Assembly: GCF_013372285.1 (NCBI RefSeq)
Contig: NZ_CP054301.1
Location: 4,004,723-4,068,722 of the forward strand
DNA length: 64,000 nt
Reading direction: 5' to 3'
DNA from: Marinomonas primoryensis
GTDB lineage: Bacteria > Pseudomonadota > Gammaproteobacteria > Pseudomonadales > Marinomonadaceae
A program made the translations under genes and the position numbers. Shown here in pieces: positions 48,092 through 57,016 of this stretch; the stretch's first letter is position 1, and each line of letters opens with the position of its first letter. The notes beneath the pieces were generated by a model that saw only the letters and a program-made list of their open reading frames with translations, searched no databases and had not been told where the DNA came from.

Positions 48092-48718
48092 TTATCCTTT
48101 ACGCGTCATTACTACCATGTGACGCTCTGCCTGAATATTTGGCACATTAAGAGGCTCTACTGATACTAAATCAACCTCTTTCGGTAGTGCCGCTATTTCT
48201 TCACTAGGGTAAACCCCTTTCATGGCCAAAAAATTACCCGTATTACTAGGCAGAGGCAGAGTCCACCGAATCATATCTTGTAGAGAAGCAAAGGCTCGAG
48301 AGATAACGTGATCGTATTCACCTTGATGAGGATGCTTTTCAACCCGTTCATTTTCTACCGTTACGTTATGAATCCCCAGTTCCATTTTAACTTGGGTTAG
48401 GAAGCGTGTTTTTTTGCCATTACTGTCAAGCAAAGTAAAACGTTTCTCAGGACAACATATAGCAAGCACCATACCAGGTAAGCCAGGGCCTGTGCCGACA
48501 TCTATAATATGCTCACCGGTGATATAAGGTAACGTCGCCAAACTATCAAACAAATGCAAAGAAATCATTTGCTCAACATCACGAATGGCGGTCAGGTTAT
48601 AAGCCTTGTTCCACTTTTCAAGCATAGCAAGATAGCGAACAAGAATCTGAATGGTATCATCAGAGAGAACAGCGCCCATTTGTTGGGCGCCTTTTTGAAT
48701 GGTGTCAAAGTGTGTCAC
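48092..48718 (-). CDS. rsmG: 16S rRNA (guanine527-N7)-methyltransferase RsmG
   Basis: 208 residues, formerly GidB. SAM-binding motif HIIDVGTGPGLPGMVLAI; N-terminal KWNKAYNLTAI and the RAFASLQDMI segment are family signatures. The start is GTG at 48718, with no in-frame ATG nearby. It methylates G527 of 16S rRNA. Part of mnmG-rsmG-parA-parB. Confidence 0.95.
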   Translation of the reverse strand: MTHFDTIQKGAQQMGAVLSDDTIQILVRYLAMLEKWNKAYNLTAIRDVEQMISLHLFDSLATLPYITGEHIIDVGTGPGLPGMVLAICCPEKRFTLLDSNGKKTRFLTQVKMELGIHNVTVENERVEKHPHQGEYDHVISRAFASLQDMIRWTLPLPSNTGNFLAMKGVYPSEEIAALPKEVDLVSVEPLNVPNIQAERHMVVMTRKG

Positions 48719-48771
48719 AGTCGATCCATTTCTATAAAGAATGAGTAATTAGGGATTATCGGCTGATGATT

Positions 48772-50661
48772 CTAGGCACTTTTGCGCGCAATCGCACGTT
48801 TTTTCAAGTGAATTAACAGTAAGGACACCGCGGCTGGTGTTACACCTTGGATTCGAGACGCCGCTGCCAATGTCGCAGGACGCAACTGAGTCAGCTTTTG
48901 CTTGATCTCATTCGACAAACCTTCCATCTTTGAATAATTCAAATCATCCGGTAATGCAGTATTTTCTTGACGACGTAGTCGCTCGATATCTTCCGCTTGA
49001 CGAGTAATGTAGCCCGCGTATTTTACCGCTATTTGAACTTGTTCAGACACCTGTTCATCTACCGGTTCATCAAGCGCATTTTTTAAATCAGCCACATCGG
49101 AATACACAATATTGGGTCGTTTGAGCAAATCGAGCAAGTTATACTCATGCGTAATCGGAGTTTCCAATTTTGGATTAATAATATCTGATTCCGGTGAATT
49201 AGGTACAATCCAGCTTGATTTTAATCGTTGTGTTTCAAGTTCAATCGCTTCGCGTTTTTTACAAAACGCGGCCCAACGTTCATCAGACACCAGACCCAAT
49301 TCACGGCCTTTCTCTGTTAAGCGCATGTCGGCGTTGTCTTCACGTAAGATCAAACGATATTCCGCACGACTAGTAAACATACGGTAAGGTTCTTTGGTTC
49401 CCATAGAAATCAAATCATCTACCAATACACCAAGATAGGCTTCATCACGACGAGGTGTCCAAGCGTCTTTATCTTGTGCCAGTAATGCCGCATTTAAACC
49501 CGCCAATAAACCTTGCGCCCCCGCTTCTTCATAACCGGTCGTACCGTTGATTTGTCCGGCGAAAAACAAACCAGGCATGTGTTTGGTTTCTAAAGAATAT
49601 TTTAAATCTTGAGGATTAAAGTAATCGTATTCAATGGCGTAACCAGGACGCATAATATGCGCGTTTTCCATGCCTTTCATCGAGCGAACTAGCTCAATTT
49701 GAACATCAAATGGCAAGGACGTCGAAATACCATTGGGGTAAAGTTCGTGTGTCGTTAAACCCTCTGGCTCAATGAAAATCTGATGTGAATTTTTATCCGC
49801 AAAGCGCACTATTTTGTCTTCAATAGAAGGACAATAACGCGGCCCTACCCCTTCAATCACACCGGTATACATAGGAGACCGATCCATACCAGCACGAATA
49901 ATGTCGTGAGTTCGCTCATTCGTATGGGTAATAAAACATTCAATTTGACGAGGATGCATAGCTCTATTTCCCATGTACGACATAACGGGCGTAGTGTCAT
50001 CTCCGGGTTGTGCTTGCATTTGAGAAAAATCAACTGAACGTGCATCAATTCTAGGTGGTGTACCTGTTTTTAAACGATCAACTCGAAATGGCAGCGCGCG
50101 CAATTTTTCGGCCAAACCGATTGAAGGTGGATCTCCAGCTCGGCCACCAGAATGATTCTGTAAACCAATATGTATGATGCCACCTAAAAAAGTTCCCGCG
50201 GTTAATACAACGGTTTTGCTATTAAAACGAATACCAGTCTGGGTAATAACACCTCGAGCGGCACCGTCTTCAACAATAAGATCTTCTACGGATTGTTGGA
50301 AAAGCCAAAGATTTTCTTGGTTTTCTAATTTATAACGAATAGCCGCTTTATATAATATGCGGTCAGCTTGAGCACGAGTTGCTCGAACAGCTGGGCCTTT
50401 TCGAGAGTTCAAAGTACGAAATTGAATGCCGGCTTTATCGGTTGCCAACGCCATGGCACCGTCCAAAGCATCAATTTCTTTTACTAAATGGGATTTGCCA
50501 ATGCCACCAATAGCAGGGTTACAGGACATTTGTCCTAAAGTTTCAATGTTGTGGGAAAGTAACAATGTTTTAACGCCCATACGTGCTGAAGCCAAAGCAG
50601 CTTCTGTACCAGCATGTCCACCACCAACCACAATCACATCAAAGCGACTCGGGAAATCCAC
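48772..50661 (-). CDS. mnmG: tRNA uridine-5-carboxymethylaminomethyl modification enzyme MnmG
   Basis: 629 residues, formerly GidA. FAD-binding [17 protein letters not shown] at the N-terminus, [20 protein letters not shown], and [17 protein letters not shown] near the end of the FAD domain. With MnmE it modifies the wobble uridine of several tRNAs. The start is GTG at 50661, 5 nt after GAGG. In Pseudomonas mnmE directly precedes it; here the two are separated by about 9 kb. Confidence 0.98.
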   Translation of the reverse strand: MDFPSRFDVIVVGGGHAGTEAALASARMGVKTLLLSHNIETLGQMSCNPAIGGIGKSHLVKEIDALDGAMALATDKAGIQFRTLNSRKGPAVRATRAQADRILYKAAIRYKLENQENLWLFQQSVEDLIVEDGAARGVITQTGIRFNSKTVVLTAGTFLGGIIHIGLQNHSGGRAGDPPSIGLAEKLRALPFRVDRLKTGTPPRIDARSVDFSQMQAQPGDDTTPVMSYMGNRAMHPRQIECFITHTNERTHDIIRAGMDRSPMYTGVIEGVGPRYCPSIEDKIVRFADKNSHQIFIEPEGLTTHELYPNGISTSLPFDVQIELVRSMKGMENAHIMRPGYAIEYDYFNPQDLKYSLETKHMPGLFFAGQINGTTGYEEAGAQGLLAGLNAALLAQDKDAWTPRRDEAYLGVLVDDLISMGTKEPYRMFTSRAEYRLILREDNADMRLTEKGRELGLVSDERWAAFCKKREAIELETQRLKSSWIVPNSPESDIINPKLETPITHEYNLLDLLKRPNIVYSDVADLKNALDEPVDEQVSEQVQIAVKYAGYITRQAEDIERLRRQENTALPDDLNYSKMEGLSNEIKQKLTQLRPATLAAASRIQGVTPAAVSLLLIHLKKRAIARKSA

Positions 50662-51328
50662 AGGAACCTCGGTATTACTAAATAGAAAAATGAATGAAAA
50701 ACGATCAACTATCGATAAGGCCGCTTAGTATATAGGCAAAATTCTAAAAAGAAAGTGAGCGAAATCTGATTTACCCGGTCATCAATATTAATATATATAA
50801 GTAGTATATAAGGTCTTTTGTTATTGTTATGTTTATATAGGAAGCAAAAATCTGTTAGTAAGTATTTTTTATACATATAAATCATATTGATACAGCGATA
50901 ACATCTTGTTAACGACCCCCCTCTCTTCCTGTGTTGTGGGTAACCTATTCCTGTGTATAAAAGTACCACTTATACACGACCTGATTTTTACCTCTAAGTT
51001 GTTAAAAACTGTGCAAAACTTCTTATCAACCTATTACCATACTTATCAACAGGTGTTTTTTAAAAAATATTAGAATTTAAGTTACTGATTATTAACAGTT
51101 TAATTTATTTTATAAGCGTTTTTTTGCCTTTGTTTAAAAAAAACAATCCACAAGCAAAAAAATAAAAAAAACCTAATTAATTGTTTTTTTTATGACTTCA
51201 AAATGTGAATAGTTTCCATAGATGTAGGTTTTCAAAGGGTTTGAAGCATTGTGGAGAAAGAAAGACAATTTTTTAAAAATGCCACTCTGTGAATAAGTTA
51301 AATTTTTTGACTCTTTAAAAGTGACTTC
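50662..51328. other. AT-rich gap upstream of mnmG with DnaA-box-like sites (secondary oriC candidate)
   Basis: No gene is seen in this stretch. DnaA-box-like 9-mers occur at 50935-50943 (TGTGGGTAA), 50952-50960 (TGTGTATAA), 50970-50978 (TTATACACG), 51023-51031 (TTATCAACC), 51043-51051 (TTATCAACA), 51089-51097 (TTATTAACA) and 51288-51296 (TGTGAATAA). A very AT-rich block at about 51055-51200 could unwind. This resembles an origin next to gidA as in E. coli, but no perfect TTATCCACA is present and GATC sites are scarce. The mnmG promoter is also here. Confidence 0.45.
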
Positions 51329-51503
51329 AATGAAGGTTTACTGCCAGAATGAAGGCTCGTTTGTATAGAGCAATAAAAAATGGCTACTTGTCGGTCGGAA
51401 AGGAAGGCTGAATGAGTCGTGATTGATAGGAATGTAACTGACTAGCAATGAAGGCTCCTTCTTAGTGGGCGTGTCTTACAAAAAAGTCACGTAAAAATGA
51501 AGG
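51329..51503 (+). repeat. AATGAAGG octamer repeated four times, plus one variant
   Basis: Exact copies at 51329, 51348, 51447 and 51496; a one-base variant, AAGGAAGG, at 51400. Three of the five continue as GCT. All are in the same orientation in a gene-free region between the DnaA-box cluster and the adh terminator. No known site type is recognised. Confidence 0.55.
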
Positions 51504-51530
51504 TATGTTTTGAGGGGAGAAAGACAAATA

Positions 51531-51567
51531 AAAAAGCGCCCTCTACATTTGATAGAGAACGCTTTTT
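51531..51567 (-). terminator. Terminator of the alcohol dehydrogenase gene
   Basis: Outer stem AAAAAGCG/CGCTTTTT and inner CTCTA/TAGAG. It lies about 45 nt after the stop. Confidence 0.85.
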
Positions 51568-51611
51568 GTTGCTAGATTTTTGTTCCTAAGAAGAACGAAG
51601 AGATTTAACGA

Positions 51612-52667
51612 TTAGCTGTTTTTAAGGCTTTTCATGTCAATGATAAAACGGTACTTCACATCGCCTTTTTTCATGCGTTTATAAGAGTCGTTAATATCTT
51701 GAATATTAATCATCTCAGCATCGCATTCAATATTATGTTCTGCACAAAAATCTAATACTTCTTGAGTTTCTGCGATACCACCAATCAAAGAGCCTGTCAG
51801 AATACGGCGCTTTAATACCAAATTTGCAGCATGAACAGCAGGTTCCATAGGCTCAATCAAACCTACTAAAATATGCATACCATCAACTTTTAAGCAATTT
51901 AGATAGGGGTTCAAATCATGCTGAACAGGGATGGTGTCTAGTAAAAAATCAAAATTCATCGCCGCTGCTTGCATTTGAGCATCATCGGTTGAAACAATAA
52001 CGTGATCGGCGCCTTGTTTCTTTGCTTCTGCTATTTTACTTTCAGAGCGAGTAAAAATAGTGACTTCCGCGCCCAATGCTTTGGCGAATTTAACACCCAT
52101 GTGACCTAAGCCGCCCATGCCTAGAATACCTACTTTATCGCCTGCTTTGACGCCGTAATGACGTAGTGGCGAATACGTGGTAACACCAGCGCATAATAAT
52201 GGTGCCGCTTTACTGGCATCAAGTGCTTCTGGAATGGACAAAACAAACTCTTCACGGACCACAATATGATCAGAGTAACCGCCATAAGTTAAAGTACCAT
52301 CGATTAAGTCTTTAAAACCGTAGGTTCCGACAAAGCTATTCTCGCAATATTGTTCCAAATCTTGCTTGCACGATGAACATGTTTGGCATGAATCGACCAT
52401 GCAACCGACGCCAACTAAGTCACCGACTTTATACTTACTCACTTTATTACCAATGTCTGTAACTCGACCAACAATTTCATGGCCAGGAACGACAGGGTAT
52501 TCACTTGGACCCCAATCACTTTCTGCCACATGGATATCTGAATGGCAGACGCCACAATAAAGAATGTCTATGTTGACGTCATTGTCTCGTAGATCGCGGC
52601 GTTCAAATGAAAATGGAACTAAAGGGGTTGTTGCTGATTTTGCAGCGTACGCTTTTGTTTGACTCAT
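51612..52667 (-). CDS. Zinc-dependent alcohol/aldehyde dehydrogenase (YahK/AdhC type)
   Basis: 351 residues from the ATG at 52667, 8 nt after GGAG; an in-frame ATG at 52691 lacks such a site. Catalytic zinc ligands are in YCGVCHSDIHVAESDWG and GHEIVGRV; the structural zinc Cys cluster is DSCQTCSSCKQDLEQYC. The NADPH-binding turn is LGMGGLGHMGVKFAKALG. The family reduces a broad range of aldehydes with NADPH. It is divergent from an AraC-type regulator, the arrangement of an aldehyde-inducible reductase. Confidence 0.92.
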   Translation of the reverse strand: MSQTKAYAAKSATTPLVPFSFERRDLRDNDVNIDILYCGVCHSDIHVAESDWGPSEYPVVPGHEIVGRVTDIGNKVSKYKVGDLVGVGCMVDSCQTCSSCKQDLEQYCENSFVGTYGFKDLIDGTLTYGGYSDHIVVREEFVLSIPEALDASKAAPLLCAGVTTYSPLRHYGVKAGDKVGILGMGGLGHMGVKFAKALGAEVTIFTRSESKIAEAKKQGADHVIVSTDDAQMQAAAMNFDFLLDTIPVQHDLNPYLNCLKVDGMHILVGLIEPMEPAVHAANLVLKRRILTGSLIGGIAETQEVLDFCAEHNIECDAEMINIQDINDSYKRMKKGDVKYRFIIDMKSLKNS

Positions 52668-52704
52668 CAATGTTACTCCAGTGTTTAACATGAAATAGGT
52701 GACA

Positions 52705-52715
52705 TCTAGTCTAGA
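52705..52715. promoter_or_regulatory. Small palindrome between adh and the AraC-family gene
   Basis: TCTAGTCTAGA, a perfect 11-nt palindrome in the 184-nt divergent region. Operator function is a guess. Confidence 0.3.
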
Positions 52716-52851
52716 GTAATTTTTCTCAATTTATGTTGTGCATTTTTGTTATAGTTTTGCCTATTCCTCTAAATAAAGAAAATTTAACTTTTCCTACACA
52801 ATCTTGAGTGGATACTAAATTCATTGATTTTCATAGACAGGCGGATCGAAC

Positions 52852-53730
52852 ATGACCGATAGGAACTTAGTTGATTTGATCAAACCTCTGGTAATAGAGG
52901 ATGGCTTTTTAGATACCTCAATTACCAATGTTAGATTAATGCGCAGTGAAAAATCATTTCCGAGGATGCCGCTTATTTACAGTCCAGGATTGACCATCAT
53001 AGTTCAAGGTCGAAAAATTGGTTATTTAGGTGATCGTGAAATTCACTACAATTCGGGTCATTATTTAGTACAAACCCTTCCTTTACCTTTTGAATGTGAA
53101 ACCTTTGCCAGTAAAGAAGAACCACTTTTTGGCGTGTCGATTAATATAGATCCTGCATTATTATCTGAGTTGGTTTCTGATACTACTGAAAGTGACTTGA
53201 AGCTGTCTGTACCTTATTTTCCCATGTCATCTGTTGCGATGAGTCCAGACATGGAAGAAGCCGTTAAACGGCTTATTAGAGCGCTACATGATCCAAAAAC
53301 CGCAAAAACCATGGGACAGAGTCGAGTGAGAGAAGTCATTTTTGAAGCATTACAAAGCCCACAAGGCGATGCTTTACGGGCTCTTGTTGTAAACCAAGGC
53401 CGTTTTTCTCAAATTGTTCACTCTTTGAAACAGTTACAGCTGCAATTAGATCAAGAGGTGCGAATTGAGCAACTCGCTGAAAGCGCCAATATGAGTGTCT
53501 CCAGTTTTCATCATCATTTTAAAGCCATTGTTGGATCTTCTCCTCTGCAATATTTAAAGCGACTCCGCCTTTTGAAAGCGCAAATGTTACTTAATCAAGG
53601 TCACCTAAATGTTGGCCAAATTGCCTTAGTTGTCGGCTATAAAAGCATCCATCAATTTAGTCGAGATTATAAACGGTATTTTGGTGCGCCACCGACCAAA
53701 GACAAGCAAAGAGAAGAAGTGGCGGTGTGA
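52852..53730 (+). CDS. AraC-family regulator with AraC_N sensor domain
   Basis: 292 residues. The N-terminal half matches the AraC_N family (SPGLTIIVQGRKIGYLGD, ETFASKEEPLFGVSINIDP). The C-terminal double HTH has IEQLAESANMSVSSFHHHFK and VGYKSIHQFSRDYKRYFGAPP. Regulators of this group are often divergent from oxidoreductases, and here the aldehyde reductase is the obvious target. The inducer is unknown. Confidence 0.87.
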   Translation: MTDRNLVDLIKPLVIEDGFLDTSITNVRLMRSEKSFPRMPLIYSPGLTIIVQGRKIGYLGDREIHYNSGHYLVQTLPLPFECETFASKEEPLFGVSINIDPALLSELVSDTTESDLKLSVPYFPMSSVAMSPDMEEAVKRLIRALHDPKTAKTMGQSRVREVIFEALQSPQGDALRALVVNQGRFSQIVHSLKQLQLQLDQEVRIEQLAESANMSVSSFHHHFKAIVGSSPLQYLKRLRLLKAQMLLNQGHLNVGQIALVVGYKSIHQFSRDYKRYFGAPPTKDKQREEVAV

Positions 53731-53758
53731 ATTAAATTATATAGAAATTTGATTTTAG

Positions 53759-53773
53759 TAGACGACTGGTCTA
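53759..53773. promoter_or_regulatory. AcuR-type operator upstream of acuR
   Basis: TAGAC-GACTG-GTCTA, perfect 5-bp inverted half-sites with a 5-bp spacer. An operator with identical half-sites and spacing precedes acuI at 54536. Its position just before acuR suggests autorepression. Confidence 0.75.
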
Positions 53774-53814
53774 AATTTATTACTCTCGTGTTTTATCAGT
53801 ATAGGTGTGGCAAT

Positions 53815-54480
53815 TTGCACAATTTCATTAATGAACAAGATTTAATAATAAATGCTCCCAGCAAGCCTCGCCGAGGACGACCAAAAAAGCTGTCAGCTGA
53901 TTCTGTTGATACGCGTGAATCTTTGTTAAGAGCAGGTATGTTAATGCTGACGGAAATCGGCTTTTCTCGAAGTGGTATTGACCCCATTTTAAAATCTGTA
54001 GGGGTTCCTAAAGGGTCTTTTTACCACTATTTTTCTAGTAAAGAGGAGTTTGGTCTTGCCGTTCTTCAGCGCTATCGTTGTTACTTTGAAGCCAAATTAG
54101 ACTGTTTTTTATTAGATGAAGCTTTTTCTCCTTTAGAGCGATTACAACGGTTTGCAAAGGATGCTCAGGACGGTATTGTGCGACATGACTTTAAACGAGG
54201 CTGTTTAGTAGGTAATTTAGAGCAAGAATCACCGAATTTATCCGATGTGTTTCGTGAGCAGCTTCAAGAGACTTATCAAAGCTGGCAAATTCGTGTCGCT
54301 GCGTGCCTTCTGCTGGCATTGAAAGCGGGTGAGATTACCCTGCATAATTCTATTGAAGATACTTCTCAAGCGTTTTGGATTGGCTGGGAAGGTGCGGTTC
54401 ACCGCACACGATTAATGAAAGACACTCAGCCCTTAAGTCTTTTCCTAGAATTCTTTATACAGGCGATTAAGGTGAAATAG
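53815..54480 (+). CDS. acuR: TetR-family repressor AcuR
   Basis: 221 residues with a TTG start at 53815 behind AGGTGTGG. The frame is open from a TTG at 53749, but that would place the operator inside the gene and make the N-terminus too long. From KPRRGRPKKL onward it matches AcuR of Rhodobacter: VPKGSFYHYFSSKEEFGLA (HTH), FKRGCLVGNLEQES and AFWIGWEGAVHR. AcuR represses the acrylate-utilisation genes and is released by acrylate. acuI follows, separated by a terminator and its own operator. No DMSP lyase gene is in the window. Confidence 0.87.
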   Translation: MHNFINEQDLIINAPSKPRRGRPKKLSADSVDTRESLLRAGMLMLTEIGFSRSGIDPILKSVGVPKGSFYHYFSSKEEFGLAVLQRYRCYFEAKLDCFLLDEAFSPLERLQRFAKDAQDGIVRHDFKRGCLVGNLEQESPNLSDVFREQLQETYQSWQIRVAACLLLALKAGEITLHNSIEDTSQAFWIGWEGAVHRTRLMKDTQPLSLFLEFFIQAIKVK

Positions 54481-54496
54481 CCTTGTTGTCCGCTGG

Positions 54497-54524
54497 AGCC
54501 AAGCATCATTACTTGGCTTTTTTT
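54497..54524 (+). terminator. Terminator between acuR and acuI
   Basis: AGCCAAG/CTTGGCT stem with an 8-nt loop, followed by seven T. It isolates acuR from acuI transcription. Confidence 0.88.
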
Positions 54525-54535
54525 AGTTATTTAAC

Positions 54536-54550
54536 TAGACGATCGGTCTA
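54536..54550. promoter_or_regulatory. AcuR-type operator upstream of acuI
   Basis: TAGAC-GATCG-GTCTA, the same half-sites and spacing as the site before acuR. It ends 14 nt before the acuI ATG, so a bound repressor would block transcription start or early elongation. Confidence 0.78.
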
Positions 54551-54564
54551 AAAGTGGAGGTAGT

Positions 54565-55545
54565 ATGTTTAAAGGTGTATTGATTACTCAAGAAGATAAA
54601 AAAAATTCAGCGTCTGTGACAGAATTAAATGAAAGCCAGTTGCCTGAAGGCGATGTCTTGGTTGATGTTTATTACAGCACGTTAAATTATAAAGATGGCT
54701 TAGCCATTACTGGTAAATCCCCCGTTGTTCGATCCTTTCCTATGGTGCCTGGTATTGATTTGGTTGGCCAAGTGACTCAGTGTGACTCAGACGCTTTTTC
54801 TGAAGGGGATTGGGTATTATTGAATGGTTTTGGGGTGGGTGAAATGCATTGGGGTGGACTTGCTGAAAAAGCGCGCTTAAAAAGTGATTGGTTGATCCCG
54901 CTTCCAAAAGGTATAGAAGCTAAGCAATCCATGGCAATAGGTACAGCGGGCTACACCGCCATGCTTTCGGTTTTAGCCCTTGAAAAACAAGGTGTTGTTC
55001 CAGGTTCTGGAGAAATTCTTGTCACAGGTGCTAATGGTGGTGTGGGCAGCTTTGCGATTCGTTTGCTTAATCGTCTTGGTTATCACGTAGTGGCATCAAC
55101 AGGGCGAATGGAAGAAGTTGATTATTTAAAAGCGCTTGGTGCGAGTGAGGTTATTAATCGCAGTACGCTTTCAGAGCCAGGTAAACCATTGCAAAGAGAG
55201 CGTTGGGCAGGCGTGATTGATTGCGTCGGCAGTCATACCTTAGCCAATGCTTGTGCGAGTACACAATATGGTGGTGTCGTAACGGCTTGTGGCTTAGCGC
55301 AAGGTATGGACTTCCCTGCGTCCGTCGCACCGTTTATTCTGCGTGGCGTCAAACTCATCGGCATCGACAGCGTTATGCGCCCTAAAGCGGATCGTATTGA
55401 AGCTTGGCAGCGTCTAAGTGAATTACTACAACCACAAGATTTTGATGTAATAAGCACAGAAATAGTATTAGAGGACGTTGTAGAAACAGCCTATAAATTG
55501 CTTGATGGCCAAGTACGTGGTCGAGTGATTGTCGTAATAAGATAG
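54565..55545 (+). CDS. acuI: Acrylyl-CoA reductase AcuI
   Basis: 326 residues, MDR-family NADPH-dependent enzyme reducing acryloyl-CoA to propionyl-CoA in the cytoplasm, which removes toxic acrylate products. Family features: [47 protein letters not shown] and the cofactor turn [16 protein letters not shown]. No zinc ligands. The length equals E. coli AcuI/YhdH. A GGAGG ribosome site and an AcuR operator precede it. Confidence 0.93.
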   Translation: MFKGVLITQEDKKNSASVTELNESQLPEGDVLVDVYYSTLNYKDGLAITGKSPVVRSFPMVPGIDLVGQVTQCDSDAFSEGDWVLLNGFGVGEMHWGGLAEKARLKSDWLIPLPKGIEAKQSMAIGTAGYTAMLSVLALEKQGVVPGSGEILVTGANGGVGSFAIRLLNRLGYHVVASTGRMEEVDYLKALGASEVINRSTLSEPGKPLQRERWAGVIDCVGSHTLANACASTQYGGVVTACGLAQGMDFPASVAPFILRGVKLIGIDSVMRPKADRIEAWQRLSELLQPQDFDVISTEIVLEDVVETAYKLLDGQVRGRVIVVIR

Positions 55546-55669
55546 GTTCTGTGATGAAAGCAGCTTAGTTTATGGTCGAGTAAAAGTACGATCAGTGGTG
55601 CCATCTTGGCTGTTTTCCTTTCTCAACTTCAGTAACATGACTTCGCCTTTATTATTGATTGGAGCCTCA

Positions 55670-56827
55670 ATGTACGTTTTAGACCCAGCTATCGCCATGC
55701 AAATAGTCAGCCGTACCATGAGTATTTTGGGACACAATGTGAATGTAATGAACAATCGTGGTGTGATTCTTGGCTCGGGCGATAATCTGCGTATTGGTGC
55801 TATTCATGAAGGGGCGTTATTAGCGATTACTCAAAATAGAGTGGTAGAAATTACCTTAGAAGCTGCATCAGGACTTATAGGGGTAAAACCCGGTATTAAT
55901 TTACCTCTTCATTATCAAGGTCAAATTATTGGTGTTATTGGTATCACAGGGGAGTTCAAAGAAATAACGCCTTACGGGCAGTTATTAAAAATGACCGCTG
56001 AGATAATCGTTGAGCAAGCCAATTTACAAGACAAACTGCAATGGGAAAATCGCCAAAAAGAAGAGTTTATTCTGCAATTGATTAAAGGGGATTTCCGAGA
56101 TAAATCCCAGCTCATCGAATGGGCTTCTCAATTAGGTATTTCACTTGAAACGCCTAGAGTTGCAGCGATTATAGAAGTGAGTGACATAAACTCTAAAACT
56201 TTGAATAACGGTCATGATGCGAACAATCTGAAAGAGGTATTACACCTTCTACAGTATCCTGAGCGTGGAAATTTAGTCGCTATGACGTCTCTGAATCAAC
56301 TGGTTATTCTAAAACCCGCTTTTCTAGATGGACATAACTGGGATCCTACCCTAGAAAGTGCGCGTATTGATGAACTCTTAAAACGTTTACCTCATCATAT
56401 CAAAGGCTGTACAAAAATTGCCCTAGGGCATTATTTTCCAAATATAGATGGCATAGCGCATTCCTATCAAACGGCTCAGGAAACCTTGGTCATTGGTAAG
56501 CAGTTTAACAATGAAGAGAGGAAGTATTTGTTTGAGGATTATTCTTTGCAGGTTTTATTATCTGGTCTTAAACACAATTGGCGTGGTGAGATTTTATCTA
56601 GTCATTACCAACAACTTCAATCCGCTGATAATAAAGGATCGTTACGAAAAACGCTCGCTGCCTACATTACTCATTTTGGGGATTTACAGCAGTGTGCTAA
56701 TGCCTTACACATTCACCGTAATACATTGCGGTATCGCTTAGATAAAATTCAACACATTACCCAATTAGACATTCATGCATTAGATGGTCTTTTTAGACTC
56801 TATTTAGGCCAATTAATTGCGGATTAA
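55670..56827 (+). CDS. cdaR: Sugar-diacid/glycerate regulator CdaR (SdaR)
   Basis: 385 residues, exactly the E. coli CdaR length, from the ATG at 55670 after GGAG; the frame begins earlier at 55595 without a ribosome site. The N-terminal diacid-recognition domain starts YVLDPAIAMQIVSRTMSILG, and the C-terminal PucR-type HTH is CANALHIHRNTLRYRLDKI. E. coli CdaR activates glucarate, galactarate and glycerate genes. Here it precedes a GntP-type permease and glycerate kinase, so it probably responds to glycerate. Confidence 0.92.
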   Translation: MYVLDPAIAMQIVSRTMSILGHNVNVMNNRGVILGSGDNLRIGAIHEGALLAITQNRVVEITLEAASGLIGVKPGINLPLHYQGQIIGVIGITGEFKEITPYGQLLKMTAEIIVEQANLQDKLQWENRQKEEFILQLIKGDFRDKSQLIEWASQLGISLETPRVAAIIEVSDINSKTLNNGHDANNLKEVLHLLQYPERGNLVAMTSLNQLVILKPAFLDGHNWDPTLESARIDELLKRLPHHIKGCTKIALGHYFPNIDGIAHSYQTAQETLVIGKQFNNEERKYLFEDYSLQVLLSGLKHNWRGEILSSHYQQLQSADNKGSLRKTLAAYITHFGDLQQCANALHIHRNTLRYRLDKIQHITQLDIHALDGLFRLYLGQLIAD

Positions 56828-56868
56828 ATGACAGTAAAGTTACTTATTGAGAGTATAAAATCCGATAA

Positions 56869-56888
56869 TTTTGTGCAAATGAACAAAA
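56869..56888. promoter_or_regulatory. Inverted repeat in the cdaR-gntP gap
   Basis: TTTTGT and ACAAAA separated by 8 nt, in the 189-nt gap before the permease gene. It could be a CdaR site, but AT-rich repeats of this size arise easily by chance. Confidence 0.25.
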
Positions 56889-57016
56889 AAAGCATACAAA
56901 AGAACGTTATATCCAGCTAAGTGGCTAAAGCTTAAGTCGGCTGTTTATTGAATAATAAAAGTCCTTAAAATTGGTGTTATTGACTCCAAAAACTAAAAAT
57001 AAAAAGGACAGACTCA

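Noticed and set aside
50709..50969. 86-codon minus-strand open frame upstream of mnmG
   Set aside because: Composition is that of AT-rich non-coding DNA, with no ribosome site, and it crosses the DnaA-box cluster.
53749..53814. 22-codon N-terminal extension of AcuR from a TTG start
   Set aside because: It would put the palindromic operator inside the gene and make the region before KPRRGRP much longer than in known AcuR.
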